Below the pieces are notes generated by a model. That model was not told the origin of the DNA. It saw nothing but the letters and a program-made list of their open reading frames with translations, and did not search any database. Positions 51,062 through 62,820 of a DNA stretch of 64,000 bases are shown here, piece after piece (positions within the stretch are counted from its first letter, which is position 1; every line of letters starts with the position of its first letter). Location: assembly GCA_947460235.1 (NCBI GenBank), contig CANHGK010000001.1:1-64000 (forward strand), given 5' to 3'. Made by a program: the position numbers and the translations under genes. This DNA comes from Paenibacillaceae bacterium (lineage in GTDB: Bacteria; Bacillota; Bacilli; Paenibacillales; CANHGK01).

Positions 51062-52795
51062 TTACACTTTAAATGAACTTTTCAATTCCACAATTAAATT
51101 CAAGACCAAACGTTCTTCCGTTGTATATTTAGAATCTACATTAAAATAACCGTGCCGGAAAAATTGATACTTCGTTTGAATTTCCGCATGTTTTACATCC
51201 GCTTCAACAAATCCATTCAAAACCAAAAGCGAGGACGGATTTAATTCTTTCAAAAAAGACGCATCCCCTTCGCGCACCCCATTGTTAATGGCTTTTGCGA
51301 ATGCTTTTTCGCCAATATCTGATGTGCTTGGCGCAGCTTCCGATGAAGAACTCGCCGCTTCTCGCACAAGAGGTTCGTACAATCGAAATTCTGCAGGTGC
51401 TGCATGGGATGCCTCAACCCAGTGGATCGTGCCTTTCACTTTTCGTTCCGTGAATCCACTTCCACTTTTCGTCGCCGGATCATATGTCGCGCGAAGTTCA
51501 ATCACATTGCCGTCCGCATCTTTAATGATTTCTTCACACTTAATGAAGTACGCATGTTTCAAACGAACTTCATTACCAGGGAATAATCGGTGATATTTGG
51601 GCGGTGGTACTTCCATAAAATCATCTTGTTCAATATAAATTTCTCGTGAAAATGGAATTTGGCGTATCCCCATGTCCGGATTTTCTGGGTTAATTTCAGC
51701 ATCAAGCCATTCCACTTGTCCTTGCGGATAGTTGGTAATGACAACTTTTAGCGGATGTAACACGCCCATCGTGCGCGGCGCTTTTAATTTCAAATCCTCA
51801 CGGATAAAATGATCCAACATCTTTGCATCTACCGTTGAAAATGCTCTTGCAACTCCGATTTCACGGCAAAATTGACGAATCGCATCTGGTGTAAATCCGC
51901 GGCGGCGAAGTCCGCTTATGGTTGGCATTCGTGGATCATCCCAACCGTCAACAATGGCTTCATCAACGAGTAATTTCAATTTCCGCTTACTCATAACCGT
52001 CTCGGTCATATTCAATCGCGCAAACTCATATTGACGCGGAACATGTGGCATTTCACATGCTTCAACGACCCAATCGTATAATGGACGATGATCTTCAAAC
52101 TCAAGCGTACAAATTGAATGGGAAATCCCTTCAAACGCGTCGCATAACGGATGTGCAAAATCGTACATCGGATAAATACACCATGCATTCCCGGTATTGT
52201 GATGCTCCGTGTGCGAGATGCGGTAAATGACCGGATCGCGTAAATTCATATTTGGCGATGACATATCAATTTTTGCGCGCAACACTTTGCTTCCATCTGG
52301 AAATTCACCCGCACGCATCCGCGCAAATAAATCTAGATTTTCTTCAATTGAACGTGAGCGATACGGACTTTCTTTGCCGCCTTCCGTTAACGACCCCCGA
52401 TATTGACGCGTTTCCTCTGCCGTTAATTCACAGACGAAAGCAAGCCCTTTACGGATGAGTAATTCGGCACAATCATACATTTTGCCAAAAAAATCGGACG
52501 CATAAAACAGATCATCCCATTGAAATCCAAGCCAACGAACATCTTCTTGAATCGATTCAACATATTCTGTATCTTCTTTTACCGGATTCGTATCATCAAA
52601 ACGTAAATTTGTCTTACCGCCAAACTCATCCGCCAACTCAAAGTTCAAACAAATTGATTTGGCATGTCCGATATGTAAGTATCCATTCGGTTCAGGCGGA
52701 AAGCGAGTTAATACATGATTTACACGACCATTTTGAAGGTCTTCGCTCACAATATGGCGAATAAAGTTAGAAGATGTAACAACTGTATCTGACAT
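51062..52795 (-). CDS. glnS: Glutaminyl-tRNA synthetase
   Basis: 577 residues. The class I signature is complete: [20 protein letters not shown] (HIGH motif, ~33-52) and the KMSKS equivalent MSKRKL (~270). GlnRS-specific segments include [18 protein letters not shown] and [19 protein letters not shown], then [15 protein letters not shown], and an anticodon-binding domain from about 345 ([20 protein letters not shown]). Residues ~475-510 hold a Ser/Ala-rich insertion ([15 protein letters not shown]). It charges tRNA-Gln directly. Most Bacilli lack GlnRS and use GatCAB transamidation, though Paenibacillus-type genera and clostridia can have it. No T-box leader is visible in 52796-52868. Its upstream region is shared with a divergent chemoreceptor gene. 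Confidence 0.95.
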   Translation of the reverse strand: MSDTVVTSSNFIRHIVSEDLQNGRVNHVLTRFPPEPNGYLHIGHAKSICLNFELADEFGGKTNLRFDDTNPVKEDTEYVESIQEDVRWLGFQWDDLFYASDFFGKMYDCAELLIRKGLAFVCELTAEETRQYRGSLTEGGKESPYRSRSIEENLDLFARMRAGEFPDGSKVLRAKIDMSSPNMNLRDPVIYRISHTEHHNTGNAWCIYPMYDFAHPLCDAFEGISHSICTLEFEDHRPLYDWVVEACEMPHVPRQYEFARLNMTETVMSKRKLKLLVDEAIVDGWDDPRMPTISGLRRRGFTPDAIRQFCREIGVARAFSTVDAKMLDHFIREDLKLKAPRTMGVLHPLKVVITNYPQGQVEWLDAEINPENPDMGIRQIPFSREIYIEQDDFMEVPPPKYHRLFPGNEVRLKHAYFIKCEEIIKDADGNVIELRATYDPATKSGSGFTERKVKGTIHWVEASHAAPAEFRLYEPLVREAASSSSEAAPSTSDIGEKAFAKAINNGVREGDASFLKELNPSSLLVLNGFVEADVKHAEIQTKYQFFRHGYFNVDSKYTTEERLVLNLIVELKSSFKV

Positions 52796-52868
52796 TCAAT
52801 CGGTTCCTCCCAAAAAAACAAATCAATTTCACTCATTATACATGAAACGAAGGAGTGACTCCATATAA

Positions 52869-54479
52869 ATGAAAAGATTGCGCCTACGAACGAAAATCAT
52901 GGTTTCATTTTTTTTAATGATGAGTGTTTTCTCGTTAATACACATGTACATAACCTACCAATCGACGCAGCAGACGATCATTGCTTCCATGGAACGAAGC
53001 GGCGAAACGATGACAGAGCAAATTAGTAAAACAATCGACTTAGAACGATATCAAGATGTCATCAAAAACGGCCGGAAAAGTAAATACTTCTTTGATTTAT
53101 GTTCCGAATTAAACGAAATTAGAAGTTCAATTGGTGGAATGTATCTAGATACCATTCACAAAACAGAAAACGGTGATTTTGTCTATATTTTAGATGGATC
53201 CCCAAAAAAGGAATTGGAAACGTATCCTGAGAACGAAGTCGTCACGGTCTTTCCGAAAAAAGAAATGCAAAAAGTGCTTAACGGTGCCAATTACAATTCT
53301 GGCATCATCAACGATCCTGAATACGGCGTATATTTCGCTACATTAGTACCTATTTTTGATCAAAATCATCATGTCGTTGACATCCTTGAACTAGATTTAT
53401 CCGCTGAGCGTATGAACGAAATCGTCTCAAACGTGTGGTCAAAAGAATTTCTAAGTTCCATCGTCCTCGACCTCGCTGTGTTAATACTTTTCATTGTGAT
53501 CATCGGTCTTATTATTAAATTCACATTCAAACCACTCATGGTAATAAAACAAAAAGCAGTTGAAATTGCTGATGGTGATTTGCGTGAAACCGACGACGCT
53601 GAAGAAATGAAACTTCACAATGAGATCGGTGAAATTGTAACCTCTTTTCATGCAATGACTGAGCGATTACGCAATCTTATTGATCGCGTTCAAACGTCAA
53701 CGGATAGTTTGCAAAAACACTTCTATACCATCTCCATCGAATCCGATTCCATTCATGATCAAGTGCTTGCCGTCGGACTTGCAAGCGATGAAATAAGCAA
53801 AGGAAATTTACAAACTGCTCGATCCTTAGAAATCATGAGTGATTCATCATCAACGATTTTAACCAGAGTCACATTTGCCAACAAAACGGTCGATAAAATG
53901 AACCTATTAATGCATGAAACGGAAGATAAATTCAAAGAAGTGATGCAATCCATGAACAAATTGGCAGCCAAATCATCACAGATTGAATTAATGGTAGATA
54001 TCATCAGTGATATTACTGATCAAATTAATTTATTGTCTTTGAACGCATCCATCGAAGCAGCACGAGCAGGAGAATACGGTCTCGGATTCGCGGTCGTTGC
54101 CGATGAAGTTCGTAAATTAGCTGCTCAGTCTGATGCAGCAACCAATTTGATCCGTAATCATATGTCTGACATTCAAAACCATGTGCAATTAACAAAACAA
54201 AAAACCGAGATCACTTCAAAAAAATTCAAGGAGCAATCCTCCAGTCTGAGTGAAGTTTCTCAAAATTCATTAGAGATCCAATCCAAAATCGAAGCAGTTC
54301 ACCAGGAAATTATTTCGGTGTCTGCTGGTTCAAATGAAACTGCGGCGTCTACCGAAGAAATGTCTGCAACGTTGCACGAAATGGAAAATAATATTGACTT
54401 GTTCATTTCGCGCATTAAAGACTTGCGCGAACTGGTAGCTACCGTAAAACAACTATCCGATATTTTCAAAATCAACTAA
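52869..54479 (+). CDS. Methyl-accepting chemotaxis protein (1)
   Basis: 536 residues. TM1 is at ~10-30, an extracellular sensor at ~32-190, TM2 at ~195-215, HAMP at ~216-270 ([20 protein letters not shown]) and the signalling domain at ~285-530 with the conserved hairpin tip [20 protein letters not shown], then [16 protein letters not shown]. The sensor contains [12 protein letters not shown] and [20 protein letters not shown], a single-Cache-like pattern shared with the next gene and with the kinase at 18030-19961. The ATG is about 13 nt after AAGGAG. No C-terminal CheR-tether pentapeptide is present. The ligand is unknown. Confidence 0.9.
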   Translation: MKRLRLRTKIMVSFFLMMSVFSLIHMYITYQSTQQTIIASMERSGETMTEQISKTIDLERYQDVIKNGRKSKYFFDLCSELNEIRSSIGGMYLDTIHKTENGDFVYILDGSPKKELETYPENEVVTVFPKKEMQKVLNGANYNSGIINDPEYGVYFATLVPIFDQNHHVVDILELDLSAERMNEIVSNVWSKEFLSSIVLDLAVLILFIVIIGLIIKFTFKPLMVIKQKAVEIADGDLRETDDAEEMKLHNEIGEIVTSFHAMTERLRNLIDRVQTSTDSLQKHFYTISIESDSIHDQVLAVGLASDEISKGNLQTARSLEIMSDSSSTILTRVTFANKTVDKMNLLMHETEDKFKEVMQSMNKLAAKSSQIELMVDIISDITDQINLLSLNASIEAARAGEYGLGFAVVADEVRKLAAQSDAATNLIRNHMSDIQNHVQLTKQKTEITSKKFKEQSSSLSEVSQNSLEIQSKIEAVHQEIISVSAGSNETAASTEEMSATLHEMENNIDLFISRIKDLRELVATVKQLSDIFKIN

Positions 54480-54501
54480 CGTCAAAAGGAGGATGCAGAT
54501 C

Positions 54502-56112
54502 ATGAAAAATTGGCGCTTACGCACGAAAATTATGGTCGCGTTTATTGTCATGATGGGTATTTTTTCATCATTGCATTTCTTTTTGGCTTATCAATCGACT
54601 CACAAAACCGTGGTTACAACCCTCGGAACGCATGGCGTAAACATCGCCAGAGAAATTAGCAAACAAATCGATACTGAAAAATACAAACGTGTACTAAACG
54701 ATCTCGCTGAAAATGATGATTATTGGCATATTCGTAATCAATTGAATCGAATCCGCTCAGCCATCGGCGCCATGTATATTGATACGTTACGAATCGATAG
54801 TTCTGGTCATGCAGTTTATGTGATTGATGGACAACCAAAAGATTCCGACATGGCTTCACCACTGAATGAAGCGGCAGATCTGTTTCCGATTGATGAATTA
54901 ACGAATGTCATGGGTGGTAAAGAGTTTCAATCGGAATTAATCAATGATGAAAAATATGGTCTTTATTTCGCATCAATGGTACCGATCTACGATACCAACA
55001 ATCAAATCATTGGAATTCTTGAATTAGATTTTTCCGCAAAAGATGTAGAGTCGTTATACACCAACGTATCGTCTGACGGTTTGGGATTATCATTACTTAC
55101 CGACATTACAATGTTGATCGTATTTATTCTAATCACCGCTTGGATTATCAAACGCACATTGAAACCGTTGGATTTGATTCGTGACGGTGCAGCACAAATC
55201 GCAGAAGGTGATTTGCGCATGAAAAAATTGAAATTTGATTTGCGTGCCAAAGATGAGATTGGCTCGATTATTAATATATTCCACACGATGTCCGCGCGAT
55301 TGCGCGAACTCATACGCAGTGTTCAATTTTCAAATGATACACTGCAAAAAGACTTCAAAATTATTTTGCACCATTCATCCGATATTTATGAACAAGCAAA
55401 AGCAGTAAGTGTTGCAAGTGATGAAATCGCACGCGGAAATATGCAAACTGCGATTTCGCTCGAAGTAATGAGCACCAGCTCTGAAGTCATTGTAAACCGA
55501 ATTCATGAATCAAATAACGCGGTCGATCAAATGTGTAAAATTATTTATGATACAAAAGAAAAATTCGTTGAAGTGTCCAGTTCCATGAATAGCCTTGCCA
55601 CAAAATCCATGCAGATTGAATCCATCGTCGAAATGATTCGCGACATTACCGATCAAATTAATCTATTGTCCTTAAACGCATCGATTGAAGCCGCACGAGC
55701 CGGCGAATATGGACGAGGATTCGCGGTCGTCGCCGACGAAGTCCGTAAGCTGGCGTCACAATCTGCTGAAGCAACCAAATTAATTCGCTCCAACATGACA
55801 GAAGTTCAATCACATATCGACTATGCAAAAAGCAAAACAGAAGTGACAATGGCAAAATTCGTCGATCAAACAACAAGCTTAGATCTCGTCCTCAAAAATA
55901 CAGAACAAATGCAAAATAACGTCGATGAAATTCATGCTGAAATCATCGCTGTTTCCGCAAGTTCTGGTCAGACTGCAGCATCGACGGAGGAAATGACTGC
56001 CACACTTCGCGAAATGGAGAACAATATTAGTCATTATACAAATCGCCTGTCAGAACTGGACAGCATCGTATCCGAAGTAAAACGGATGGCAAATGTATTT
56101 AAATTAAGTTAA
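54502..56112 (+). CDS. Methyl-accepting chemotaxis protein (2)
   Basis: 536 residues from ATG 54502 (AAAGGAGG 9 nt upstream; ATG 54493 abuts that site). It is paralogous to the gene 22 nt upstream along its whole length: the start [20 protein letters not shown], sensor segments [10 protein letters not shown] and [24 protein letters not shown], and hairpin tip [20 protein letters not shown]. The tandem pair is co-transcribed and may form heterodimers or report on related ligands. The stand-alone CheB-like proteins at 42-43.5 kb could demethylate them; that is inference from co-location. Confidence 0.9.
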   Translation: MKNWRLRTKIMVAFIVMMGIFSSLHFFLAYQSTHKTVVTTLGTHGVNIAREISKQIDTEKYKRVLNDLAENDDYWHIRNQLNRIRSAIGAMYIDTLRIDSSGHAVYVIDGQPKDSDMASPLNEAADLFPIDELTNVMGGKEFQSELINDEKYGLYFASMVPIYDTNNQIIGILELDFSAKDVESLYTNVSSDGLGLSLLTDITMLIVFILITAWIIKRTLKPLDLIRDGAAQIAEGDLRMKKLKFDLRAKDEIGSIINIFHTMSARLRELIRSVQFSNDTLQKDFKIILHHSSDIYEQAKAVSVASDEIARGNMQTAISLEVMSTSSEVIVNRIHESNNAVDQMCKIIYDTKEKFVEVSSSMNSLATKSMQIESIVEMIRDITDQINLLSLNASIEAARAGEYGRGFAVVADEVRKLASQSAEATKLIRSNMTEVQSHIDYAKSKTEVTMAKFVDQTTSLDLVLKNTEQMQNNVDEIHAEIIAVSASSGQTAASTEEMTATLREMENNISHYTNRLSELDSIVSEVKRMANVFKLS

Positions 56113-56153
56113 TTCTTATGCTTGCCATCCTATCCGTACAATCACCGCATACA

Positions 56154-56204
56154 AAAAAAGGGATGATTTACGAACCATTACGGTTCATGAATCATCCCTT
56201 TTTC
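56154..56204. terminator. Bidirectional terminator after the chemoreceptor pair
   Basis: AAAGGGATGATT pairs with AATCATCCCTTT with inner GAACC/GGTTC stem and flanking A and T runs; also ends the convergent gene at 56211. Confidence 0.85.
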
Positions 56205-56210
56205 TAACGA

Positions 56211-56618
56211 TCACGCTTTCACATTTCCGTGCCGTAACGAACTATATCCATCCTTTGTGACAACAACACAATCCTCTAACTGATACCCGGTTTGCATCAT
56301 GCAATGTTTAACAATATCAAACTCCGGAACATCAAATGGTCTGTAATTTGTCGGCCCAAACATCCCGAATAGTTTCACATTTGGTCGATAAACGATAAAC
56401 ATTGCAGAGTCATACAATTTCATTTTCTTTTCCCGCACGATTTCAATTAATCGCTGAACATGTTTATCTTCTAACGTCTTAAACGGTAACTCTTCGTGAC
56501 GTGTCTTGTTACTGAACAACACGAGCACTGAAAATCCATCGGTTTGAAACTTGATGCTCTTCGTAACATCCAATTCGAACGCCCACGCGTGTGGATGTGA
56601 AGTAAACGCTCCAGCCAT
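56211..56618 (-). CDS. Hypothetical protein, 135 residues
   Basis: ATG 56618 has GGAGG 11 nt and AAGG 5 nt upstream; a TTG at 56642 is also open but has no site. It is soluble, with no signal peptide. It is alpha/beta in appearance (HAWAFELDVTKSIKFQTDGF; SVLVLFSNKTRHEE; YDSAMFIVYRPNVKLFGMFG) with two Cys in the last third (VKHCMMQTG, LEDCVVV). I do not recognise a family. It lies 51 nt downstream of uvrA on the same strand and ends at the shared terminator. Confidence 0.55.
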   Translation of the reverse strand: MAGAFTSHPHAWAFELDVTKSIKFQTDGFSVLVLFSNKTRHEELPFKTLEDKHVQRLIEIVREKKMKLYDSAMFIVYRPNVKLFGMFGPTNYRPFDVPEFDIVKHCMMQTGYQLEDCVVVTKDGYSSLRHGNVKA

Positions 56619-56669
56619 GTCTACCTTCGCCTCCGTTAGCAATGTTTAACTTACTTCATCGTAACATAC

Positions 56670-59534
56670 TTATTTTGTTCGGACTAGCATTGATTTTTCC
56701 ATGCGTTCACGGTCTCTCAATAAAATAGGTGCTAAATATTTACCAGTGTATGATTCTTTCACTAAGCTAACGACTTCAGGCGTTCCTTGTGCGACGATTC
56801 TGCCACCACCAGTTCCACCTTCCGGCCCTAAATCGATCAAATAATCCGCAGTTTTGATGACATCCAAATGATGTTCAATCACCAATACCGAATCTCCTTG
56901 TTCCACCAATCGTTGTAATACGATCAACAACCGTGCAATATCGTCAATGTGTAATCCGGTCGTTGGTTCATCGAGAATATATAACGTTTTCCCGTTACTT
57001 CTTCGATACAGTTCAGCAGCCAATTTCACACGTTGCGCTTCCCCTCCGGAAAGTGTCGTCGCCTGCTGTCCAAGTTTCATATAATCGAGTCCAACATCGT
57101 GTAATGTTTGCAGTTTCCGCGAAATTTTAGGGATATTTCTAAAAAACTCAACACCCTCTTCAATCGTCATATCCAACACATCAGCAACCGTTTTCCCTTT
57201 ATATTTTACTTCCAGCGTCTCACGGTTATAACGTTTCCCTTTGCAAATCTCGCAAGGAACATATACGTCGGGTAAAAAGTGCATTTCAATTTTAATAATT
57301 CCATCGCCTTTACACGCTTCGCATCTGCCGCCGCGAACATTGAAGCTAAATCTGCCTTTCGCATACCCGCGAACTTTCGCTTCTTGTGTCTGCGAAAACA
57401 CATCTCGGATGTCATCGAAAACACCTGTGTATGTCGCCGGATTCGATCGCGGTGTTCGGCCAATTGGGGATTGGTCGATGTCGATGATTTTATCGATATG
57501 CTTCAATCCATGAATGGCACCATGCGCACCGGGTTTTACTTTGGCGCGGTTAATTTCTTTAGCGAGTACTTTATAGATAATTTCGTTCACGAGCGTACTT
57601 TTACCTGATCCTGAAACACCAGTTACACATGTGAATAGTCCGATTGGAATACGCACATCGATTTTGCGCAAATTATTTTCGGTCGCTCCGATTACTTCAA
57701 GCCATGCTTCGCCAGGCTCGCGGCGCTTTTCTGGCAAAGGTACAAATTTACGACCGCTCAAATAATCCCCTGTCAACGAATTTGGATCGTCCATTACGTG
57801 TTTTGGCGTCCCTTGCGAAACGATTTGACCACCATGAACACCCGCACCCGGTCCAATATCAATAATATGATCACATGCGAGCATTGTGTCTTCATCATGT
57901 TCTACGACGATCAAGGTGTTTCCAAGATCACGCATATGCAGCAATGTTTTGATTAAACGATCGTTATCTCGTTGGTGCAAGCCAATACTAGGTTCGTCCA
58001 AAATATAAAGTACACCCATCAAACTAGAACCTATTTGTGTCGCCAAACGAATCCGCTGCGCCTCACCGCCAGAAAGTGTCCCTGCTGCACGATGTAACGT
58101 CAAATAATCTAACCCAACGTCGACAAGAAAGCCCAATCGCGCGTTTATTTCTTTCAAGATCAAATTCGAGATATTCCGTTCTTTCTCAGATAATTGAATT
58201 GCGTCGAAAAAGTCTCTTGCTTCACGCACGGTTCGCGTTGTAATATCATCAATCGATTTATCGACAATGGTAACAGCAATAATTTCCGCCTTCAGACGGC
58301 GTCCTCTACACGTTTCACATGGTTTTGTAGACATGTATTGCTCAATATGCTCACGCATCGATTCAGATGGCGTGTCACGATATCGGCGTTCCAAATTCGT
58401 GACGATACCTTCGAACGGAACGATTGCTTCACGCGTCGTACCAAATTCATTCTCGTAGCGAAACTTAACCCGTTCTCCGCCTGTCCCGTGATATAAAATA
58501 TTCAATTGATCTTTCGTCAATTCTTTTATTGAGACATTACGAGGAATATCGTAATGTTCACAAACTGATTTTAAAAATTGCGGATAATAATTTGATGTGC
58601 TTCCGGCCCAAGCCTCGAATGCACCGTTCTCAATCGATTTATTAGGATCAGGTGCGAGTAAATCGGGGTCAACAATCATTTTGCTACCTAACCCATCGCA
58701 TGTCTGACAAGCACCGAATGGACTATTAAACGAAAACATGCGCGGTTCTAATTCCGGCATGCTAAATCCGCATTCCGGACAAGACAAATTTTGACTAAAC
58801 AACAACTCTTCATGTTCCATCACATCGACGATGACGCGTCCAGCTGCAAGTCCAAGCGCCGTTTCCAATGAATCCGCTAACCGTGAATGTACATCCGATT
58901 TAATGACGATCCGGTCAACGACAACTTCGATGGAATGCTTTTTATTTTTATCGAGTTCAATTTTATCACTTAATTCACGCATTTCTCCGTTTACACGAAC
59001 ACGAACAAATCCTTGTTTTTGGATGTCTGCGAGTAGTTTCACATGTTCGCCTTTACGACCAGAAACAATTGGTGCCAAAATTTGAAGTCTTGTCCGTTCC
59101 GGATACGAAACAATTCGGTCAACCATTTGTTCGACCGTTTGTGATGTAATTTCGGTACCGTGCTTTGGACAATGCGGGCGTCCAATTCGCGCAAATAATA
59201 GTCGCAAATAATCATATATTTCAGTAACCGTACCAACGGTTGAACGAGGGTTGCGGCTAGTCGTCTTCTGATCAATCGAAATCGCCGGAGAGAGCCCATC
59301 GATCGCGTCGACATCGGGTTTATCCATTTGTCCTAAAAACTGACGCGCATACGCTGAAAGCGACTCCACGTAGCGACGTTGCCCTTCTGCATAGATCGTA
59401 TCAAATGCCAACGATGATTTACCAGATCCACTTAAACCCGTCAAAACGACAAACTGATCGCGCGGAATCGTCACATCGATGTTCTTTAAATTATGCACTC
59501 TAGCGCCCTTGATTATGATATTTTCCAATGGCAC
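56670..59534 (-). CDS. uvrA: Excinuclease ABC subunit A
   Basis: 954 residues from GTG 59534 (GAGAGG 9 nt upstream), giving the family start [20 protein letters not shown]; an in-frame GTG at 59564 would add 10 residues and overlap uvrB. Two ABC-ATPase domains: Walker [15 protein letters not shown] and [14 protein letters not shown], signatures [13 protein letters not shown] and [13 protein letters not shown]. Zn-binding Cys pairs are present in CPECGF/CQTCDG and [16 protein letters not shown]. UvrA dimers find bulky DNA lesions and load UvrB. The gene follows uvrB directly. No clear LexA box is visible upstream of the pair. Confidence 0.97.
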   Translation of the reverse strand: MPLENIIIKGARVHNLKNIDVTIPRDQFVVLTGLSGSGKSSLAFDTIYAEGQRRYVESLSAYARQFLGQMDKPDVDAIDGLSPAISIDQKTTSRNPRSTVGTVTEIYDYLRLLFARIGRPHCPKHGTEITSQTVEQMVDRIVSYPERTRLQILAPIVSGRKGEHVKLLADIQKQGFVRVRVNGEMRELSDKIELDKNKKHSIEVVVDRIVIKSDVHSRLADSLETALGLAAGRVIVDVMEHEELLFSQNLSCPECGFSMPELEPRMFSFNSPFGACQTCDGLGSKMIVDPDLLAPDPNKSIENGAFEAWAGSTSNYYPQFLKSVCEHYDIPRNVSIKELTKDQLNILYHGTGGERVKFRYENEFGTTREAIVPFEGIVTNLERRYRDTPSESMREHIEQYMSTKPCETCRGRRLKAEIIAVTIVDKSIDDITTRTVREARDFFDAIQLSEKERNISNLILKEINARLGFLVDVGLDYLTLHRAAGTLSGGEAQRIRLATQIGSSLMGVLYILDEPSIGLHQRDNDRLIKTLLHMRDLGNTLIVVEHDEDTMLACDHIIDIGPGAGVHGGQIVSQGTPKHVMDDPNSLTGDYLSGRKFVPLPEKRREPGEAWLEVIGATENNLRKIDVRIPIGLFTCVTGVSGSGKSTLVNEIIYKVLAKEINRAKVKPGAHGAIHGLKHIDKIIDIDQSPIGRTPRSNPATYTGVFDDIRDVFSQTQEAKVRGYAKGRFSFNVRGGRCEACKGDGIIKIEMHFLPDVYVPCEICKGKRYNRETLEVKYKGKTVADVLDMTIEEGVEFFRNIPKISRKLQTLHDVGLDYMKLGQQATTLSGGEAQRVKLAAELYRRSNGKTLYILDEPTTGLHIDDIARLLIVLQRLVEQGDSVLVIEHHLDVIKTADYLIDLGPEGGTGGGRIVAQGTPEVVSLVKESYTGKYLAPILLRDRERMEKSMLVRTK

Positions 59535-59556
59535 CGCAATCACCCTCTCAACCGCT

Positions 59557-61563
59557 TTATTCACTCAACGCTTTGATCTCAAAAAGGGCGTCACGCAACT
59601 GCGCCGCACGTTCAAAATTCAAAGACTTGGCTGCTTCTTTCATATCTTGCTCGATTCGTTCGATCAACAATTTGCGTTCCTTTTTAGACAATTTGCTAAC
59701 CGCGATTTCGGTTTCGTGATAATCTTCTTTCCCCTCGGCGACCATTTTCGTTGCTTCAAGCACATCGCGGATTTTCTTTTTTACCGTTGTCGGTGTAATC
59801 CCATGCAACACGTTGAACGCTTCTTGAATCGTTCGTCTACGATCTGTCTCCTTGATCGCCTTATCCATTGAATCCGTGATTTTATCCGCATACAAAAATA
59901 CCCGGCCCTCACTGTTACGCGCCGCACGACCAATGGTTTGAATGAGTGAACGTTCTGAACGCAAGAAACCTTCTTTATCTGCATCTAAAATTGCTACCAA
60001 AGACACTTCTGGCAAATCGAGACCTTCCCGTAGCAAGTTAATCCCGATGAGGACATCGAACACGCCGAGTCGAAGACCGCGCAAAATTTGAATCCGCTCT
60101 AACGTCTTAATCTCACTATGGAGGTAACGAACTTTAATCCCAATTTCTTTAAAATAATCCGTTAAGTCTTCCGACATTTTTTTCGTTAACGTGGTTACGA
60201 GCGTCCGCTCATTGCGTGCAACTCTAGTTCTTATTTCGTGAATTAAATCGTCGATTTGACCTTTTGACTTCCGAACCTCAATGATCGGATCGAGCAATCC
60301 AGTCGGTCGAATAATTTGTTCGGTCATCGTAGGACAATGTTCTAACTCATAAGGACCCGGTGTCGCCGAAACGTATACCCCGCGTTGCATCTTCTTCTCG
60401 AATTCATCAAACGTAAGCGGTCGATTATCCATTGCGGAAGGTAGCCGGAATCCGTGATCGACAAGCACTTGTTTGCGCGCTTGGTCTCCGTTATACATCG
60501 CTCGAATTTGTGGAATCGAAACATGAGATTCATCGATCACAAGTAAAAAATCATCTGGAAAATAATCAATTAACGTATACGGTGTTTCGCCGCGTGTTCG
60601 GAACGTAAGGTGTCCGGAATAGTTTTCGATCCCAGAACAAAAACCCATTTCCATCATCATTTCAATGTCATATCTTGTGCGCTGTTCCAAACGCTGTGCC
60701 TCAAGCAATTTTCCATTTTCACGGAATACCGCTAATTGTTGCTCCAACTCTGCCTCAATATTTTTAACTGCAAGTTTTAACGAATCTTGGTGGGTCACGA
60801 AGTGAGATGCCGGAAAAATCGCAACATGATCACGCTCACCAAGAATTTCACCTGTCAGCACATCAATTTCTGTAATCCGTTCAATTTCATCCCCGAACAA
60901 TTCGACGCGTATCGCCTGTTCACTTCGGGATGCCGGGAAAATTTCAATCGTATCCCCACGCACGCGGAATGTTCCGCGGACAAACTGAATATCATTACGC
61001 TGATATTGTATGTCCACCAATTTATGCAAAATCGCCTGACGGGACTTTTCCATCCCCTTGCGAAGAGACAATACCAATTCACCATACGTCTCCGGTGATC
61101 CCAACCCATAAATACAGGACACAGACGCGACAATAATTACATCTCGTCGTTCAAAAAGTGCAGACGTCGCAGCATGTCGTAATTTATCGATTTCATCGTT
61201 AATGCTCGCATCTTTTTCGATGAACGTATCCGTCGAAGGTACGTATGCTTCTGGTTGATAATAATCATAATAACTCACGAAATATTCAACCGCATTATTC
61301 GGAAAAAACTCTTTAAACTCACTGCATAGTTGTGCTGCAAGCGTCTTATTATGTGCGATCACCAATGTCGGCCGATTCAATTGTTGGATCACGTTTGCAA
61401 CTGTAAACGTTTTTCCGGTACCTGTTGCTCCTAACAAAGTCTGATGCCGTTTCCCCTGAGTGATTCCTTCTACCAAACTAACGATCGCCGTCGGTTGATC
61501 GCCTTGAGGTGTGTATTCAGAAATGAGATCAAACGCATCATTTAACTTCACTATACTTTCCAT
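59557..61563 (-). CDS. uvrB: Excinuclease ABC subunit B
   Basis: 668 residues. Walker [18 protein letters not shown], the beta-hairpin region [20 protein letters not shown], helicase motif [16 protein letters not shown], motif [11 protein letters not shown], and a C-terminal UVR domain ([20 protein letters not shown], then [14 protein letters not shown]) that contacts UvrC. UvrB verifies the lesion handed over by UvrA and recruits UvrC. ATG 61563 has a weak site (GGTGA). First gene of uvrB-uvrA. Confidence 0.97.
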   Translation of the reverse strand: MESIVKLNDAFDLISEYTPQGDQPTAIVSLVEGITQGKRHQTLLGATGTGKTFTVANVIQQLNRPTLVIAHNKTLAAQLCSEFKEFFPNNAVEYFVSYYDYYQPEAYVPSTDTFIEKDASINDEIDKLRHAATSALFERRDVIIVASVSCIYGLGSPETYGELVLSLRKGMEKSRQAILHKLVDIQYQRNDIQFVRGTFRVRGDTIEIFPASRSEQAIRVELFGDEIERITEIDVLTGEILGERDHVAIFPASHFVTHQDSLKLAVKNIEAELEQQLAVFRENGKLLEAQRLEQRTRYDIEMMMEMGFCSGIENYSGHLTFRTRGETPYTLIDYFPDDFLLVIDESHVSIPQIRAMYNGDQARKQVLVDHGFRLPSAMDNRPLTFDEFEKKMQRGVYVSATPGPYELEHCPTMTEQIIRPTGLLDPIIEVRKSKGQIDDLIHEIRTRVARNERTLVTTLTKKMSEDLTDYFKEIGIKVRYLHSEIKTLERIQILRGLRLGVFDVLIGINLLREGLDLPEVSLVAILDADKEGFLRSERSLIQTIGRAARNSEGRVFLYADKITDSMDKAIKETDRRRTIQEAFNVLHGITPTTVKKKIRDVLEATKMVAEGKEDYHETEIAVSKLSKKERKLLIERIEQDMKEAAKSLNFERAAQLRDALFEIKALSE

Positions 61564-61634
61564 CGCTCACCATCACACCCCGACCACATGAACATTATCT
61601 TTTAATGATAGCATAATCGATTGGCTCTCCCAAA

Positions 61635-62714
61635 TTACTCGATCGCATTTGCTGCAGCATCATAAAAATCCCGCAAATCTGCATAATCTCGAATTTGTTC
61701 CCAAAACTCAAATAGCGATTCCGGACGTTTACGCAATTCACAATCAACACGCATTTTTACATCTTCCCATGACAATCCATTGATAAATTCAGTGTCAACT
61801 GTGCAACCATTCAACTTTTTCAGTGGTTGCAAAAACACATATCCATCTGCTAAATCCATCAAACGCAATTTTTGTTTTCCTGCCGAGTATTGGCTCGTAT
61901 CTTCTAACATTCCCATCGCTGTATCATTTAAATCAAATCCAATTGCTTGATTTCCTCGTTCTTGCAACACTTGTTCCACGAGACCTCGTCCCGGTGAAAC
62001 GGCGTGATAATCAGCCGCATCGCGACTCCAAAACGGTTGATGCAATAGTACGGTCTTAATTCGATGTAAGAATCGATCCGCTAACAAATTTCCCATGTAG
62101 CGACGTTCATAGCGAACAAACGAATGATCAAACGGGTCTGCATCCGGCATCGAAAACGTTGTGAATGCATGAACTGTTCCCGTCAACACAAGAATCTTTT
62201 CACTTATATCTAAAATTTCTTTTTGAATGCGATTCGCCCGAAACAAATCAATCGGGCCTCGCATAAACACTCGGGCATAATTCGCAGGTGATGGTCTACC
62301 ATGGTAACTCGTCCAATCAAAACGATAACTTAGATTCAAAATCCGAAAGGGCCTCACATCTTTCGGCAATGAACGGTTCCACTTCCACACCTCATAATAA
62401 ATATCTAAATACTCTTTATAGGCCCATGCAAGATTGTAAGATCGCAAAATACGTCTCGCTTCCAAAGGATCATACTGGTCGGCAATGACTAAATGATCTA
62501 GCGCTTCTTGATCTTCCTCCGCACCGAACTCTAACCCTAGTGTATATACGCCATTTACATACAAGTGCGGAATTAAAGACGTCACAAATTTCAAATTTTC
62601 ACGAACACGATGATCTTCTCCTAGCAATATAACATCATTCTGATTACATTTTTCAACGATGTATTCAATTGGACGCAACCCTTTTTCCGTTAAAAATTTT
62701 AATTGTTCCTCCAC
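61635..62714 (-). CDS. ChaN/EreA (Tiki)-superfamily protein
   Basis: 359 residues from GTG 62714, which has AGGAG 8 nt upstream; ATG 62735 is in frame but lacks a site. The superfamily motifs are present: an early GEDH (DVILLGEDHRVRENLKFV), Glu in YTLGLEFGAEEDQ, a later His in LVLTGTVHAF, and Asp in IGFDLNDTA. Relatives include haem-binding ChaN lipoproteins, erythromycin esterases and Tiki metalloproteases. There is no signal peptide, so it is probably cytoplasmic. The reaction cannot be named from sequence. Stands alone between uvrB and a terminator. Confidence 0.6.
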   Translation of the reverse strand: MEEQLKFLTEKGLRPIEYIVEKCNQNDVILLGEDHRVRENLKFVTSLIPHLYVNGVYTLGLEFGAEEDQEALDHLVIADQYDPLEARRILRSYNLAWAYKEYLDIYYEVWKWNRSLPKDVRPFRILNLSYRFDWTSYHGRPSPANYARVFMRGPIDLFRANRIQKEILDISEKILVLTGTVHAFTTFSMPDADPFDHSFVRYERRYMGNLLADRFLHRIKTVLLHQPFWSRDAADYHAVSPGRGLVEQVLQERGNQAIGFDLNDTAMGMLEDTSQYSAGKQKLRLMDLADGYVFLQPLKKLNGCTVDTEFINGLSWEDVKMRVDCELRKRPESLFEFWEQIRDYADLRDFYDAAANAIE

Positions 62715-62753
62715 GGAAACCGCTCCTAATCGCATCCATTTTTTTATGATAAA

Positions 62754-62792
62754 AAAGATGACGCCCTATGTTGAATAATAGAGGTCATCTTT
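62754..62792 (-). terminator. Rho-independent terminator of the SEC-C gene
   Basis: AAAGATGAC (62754-62762) pairs with GTCATCTTT (62784-62792); a T-run follows on the - strand. Confidence 0.75.
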
Positions 62793-62820
62793 GTATGAAT
62801 GATAATATAACTTGATCTCG

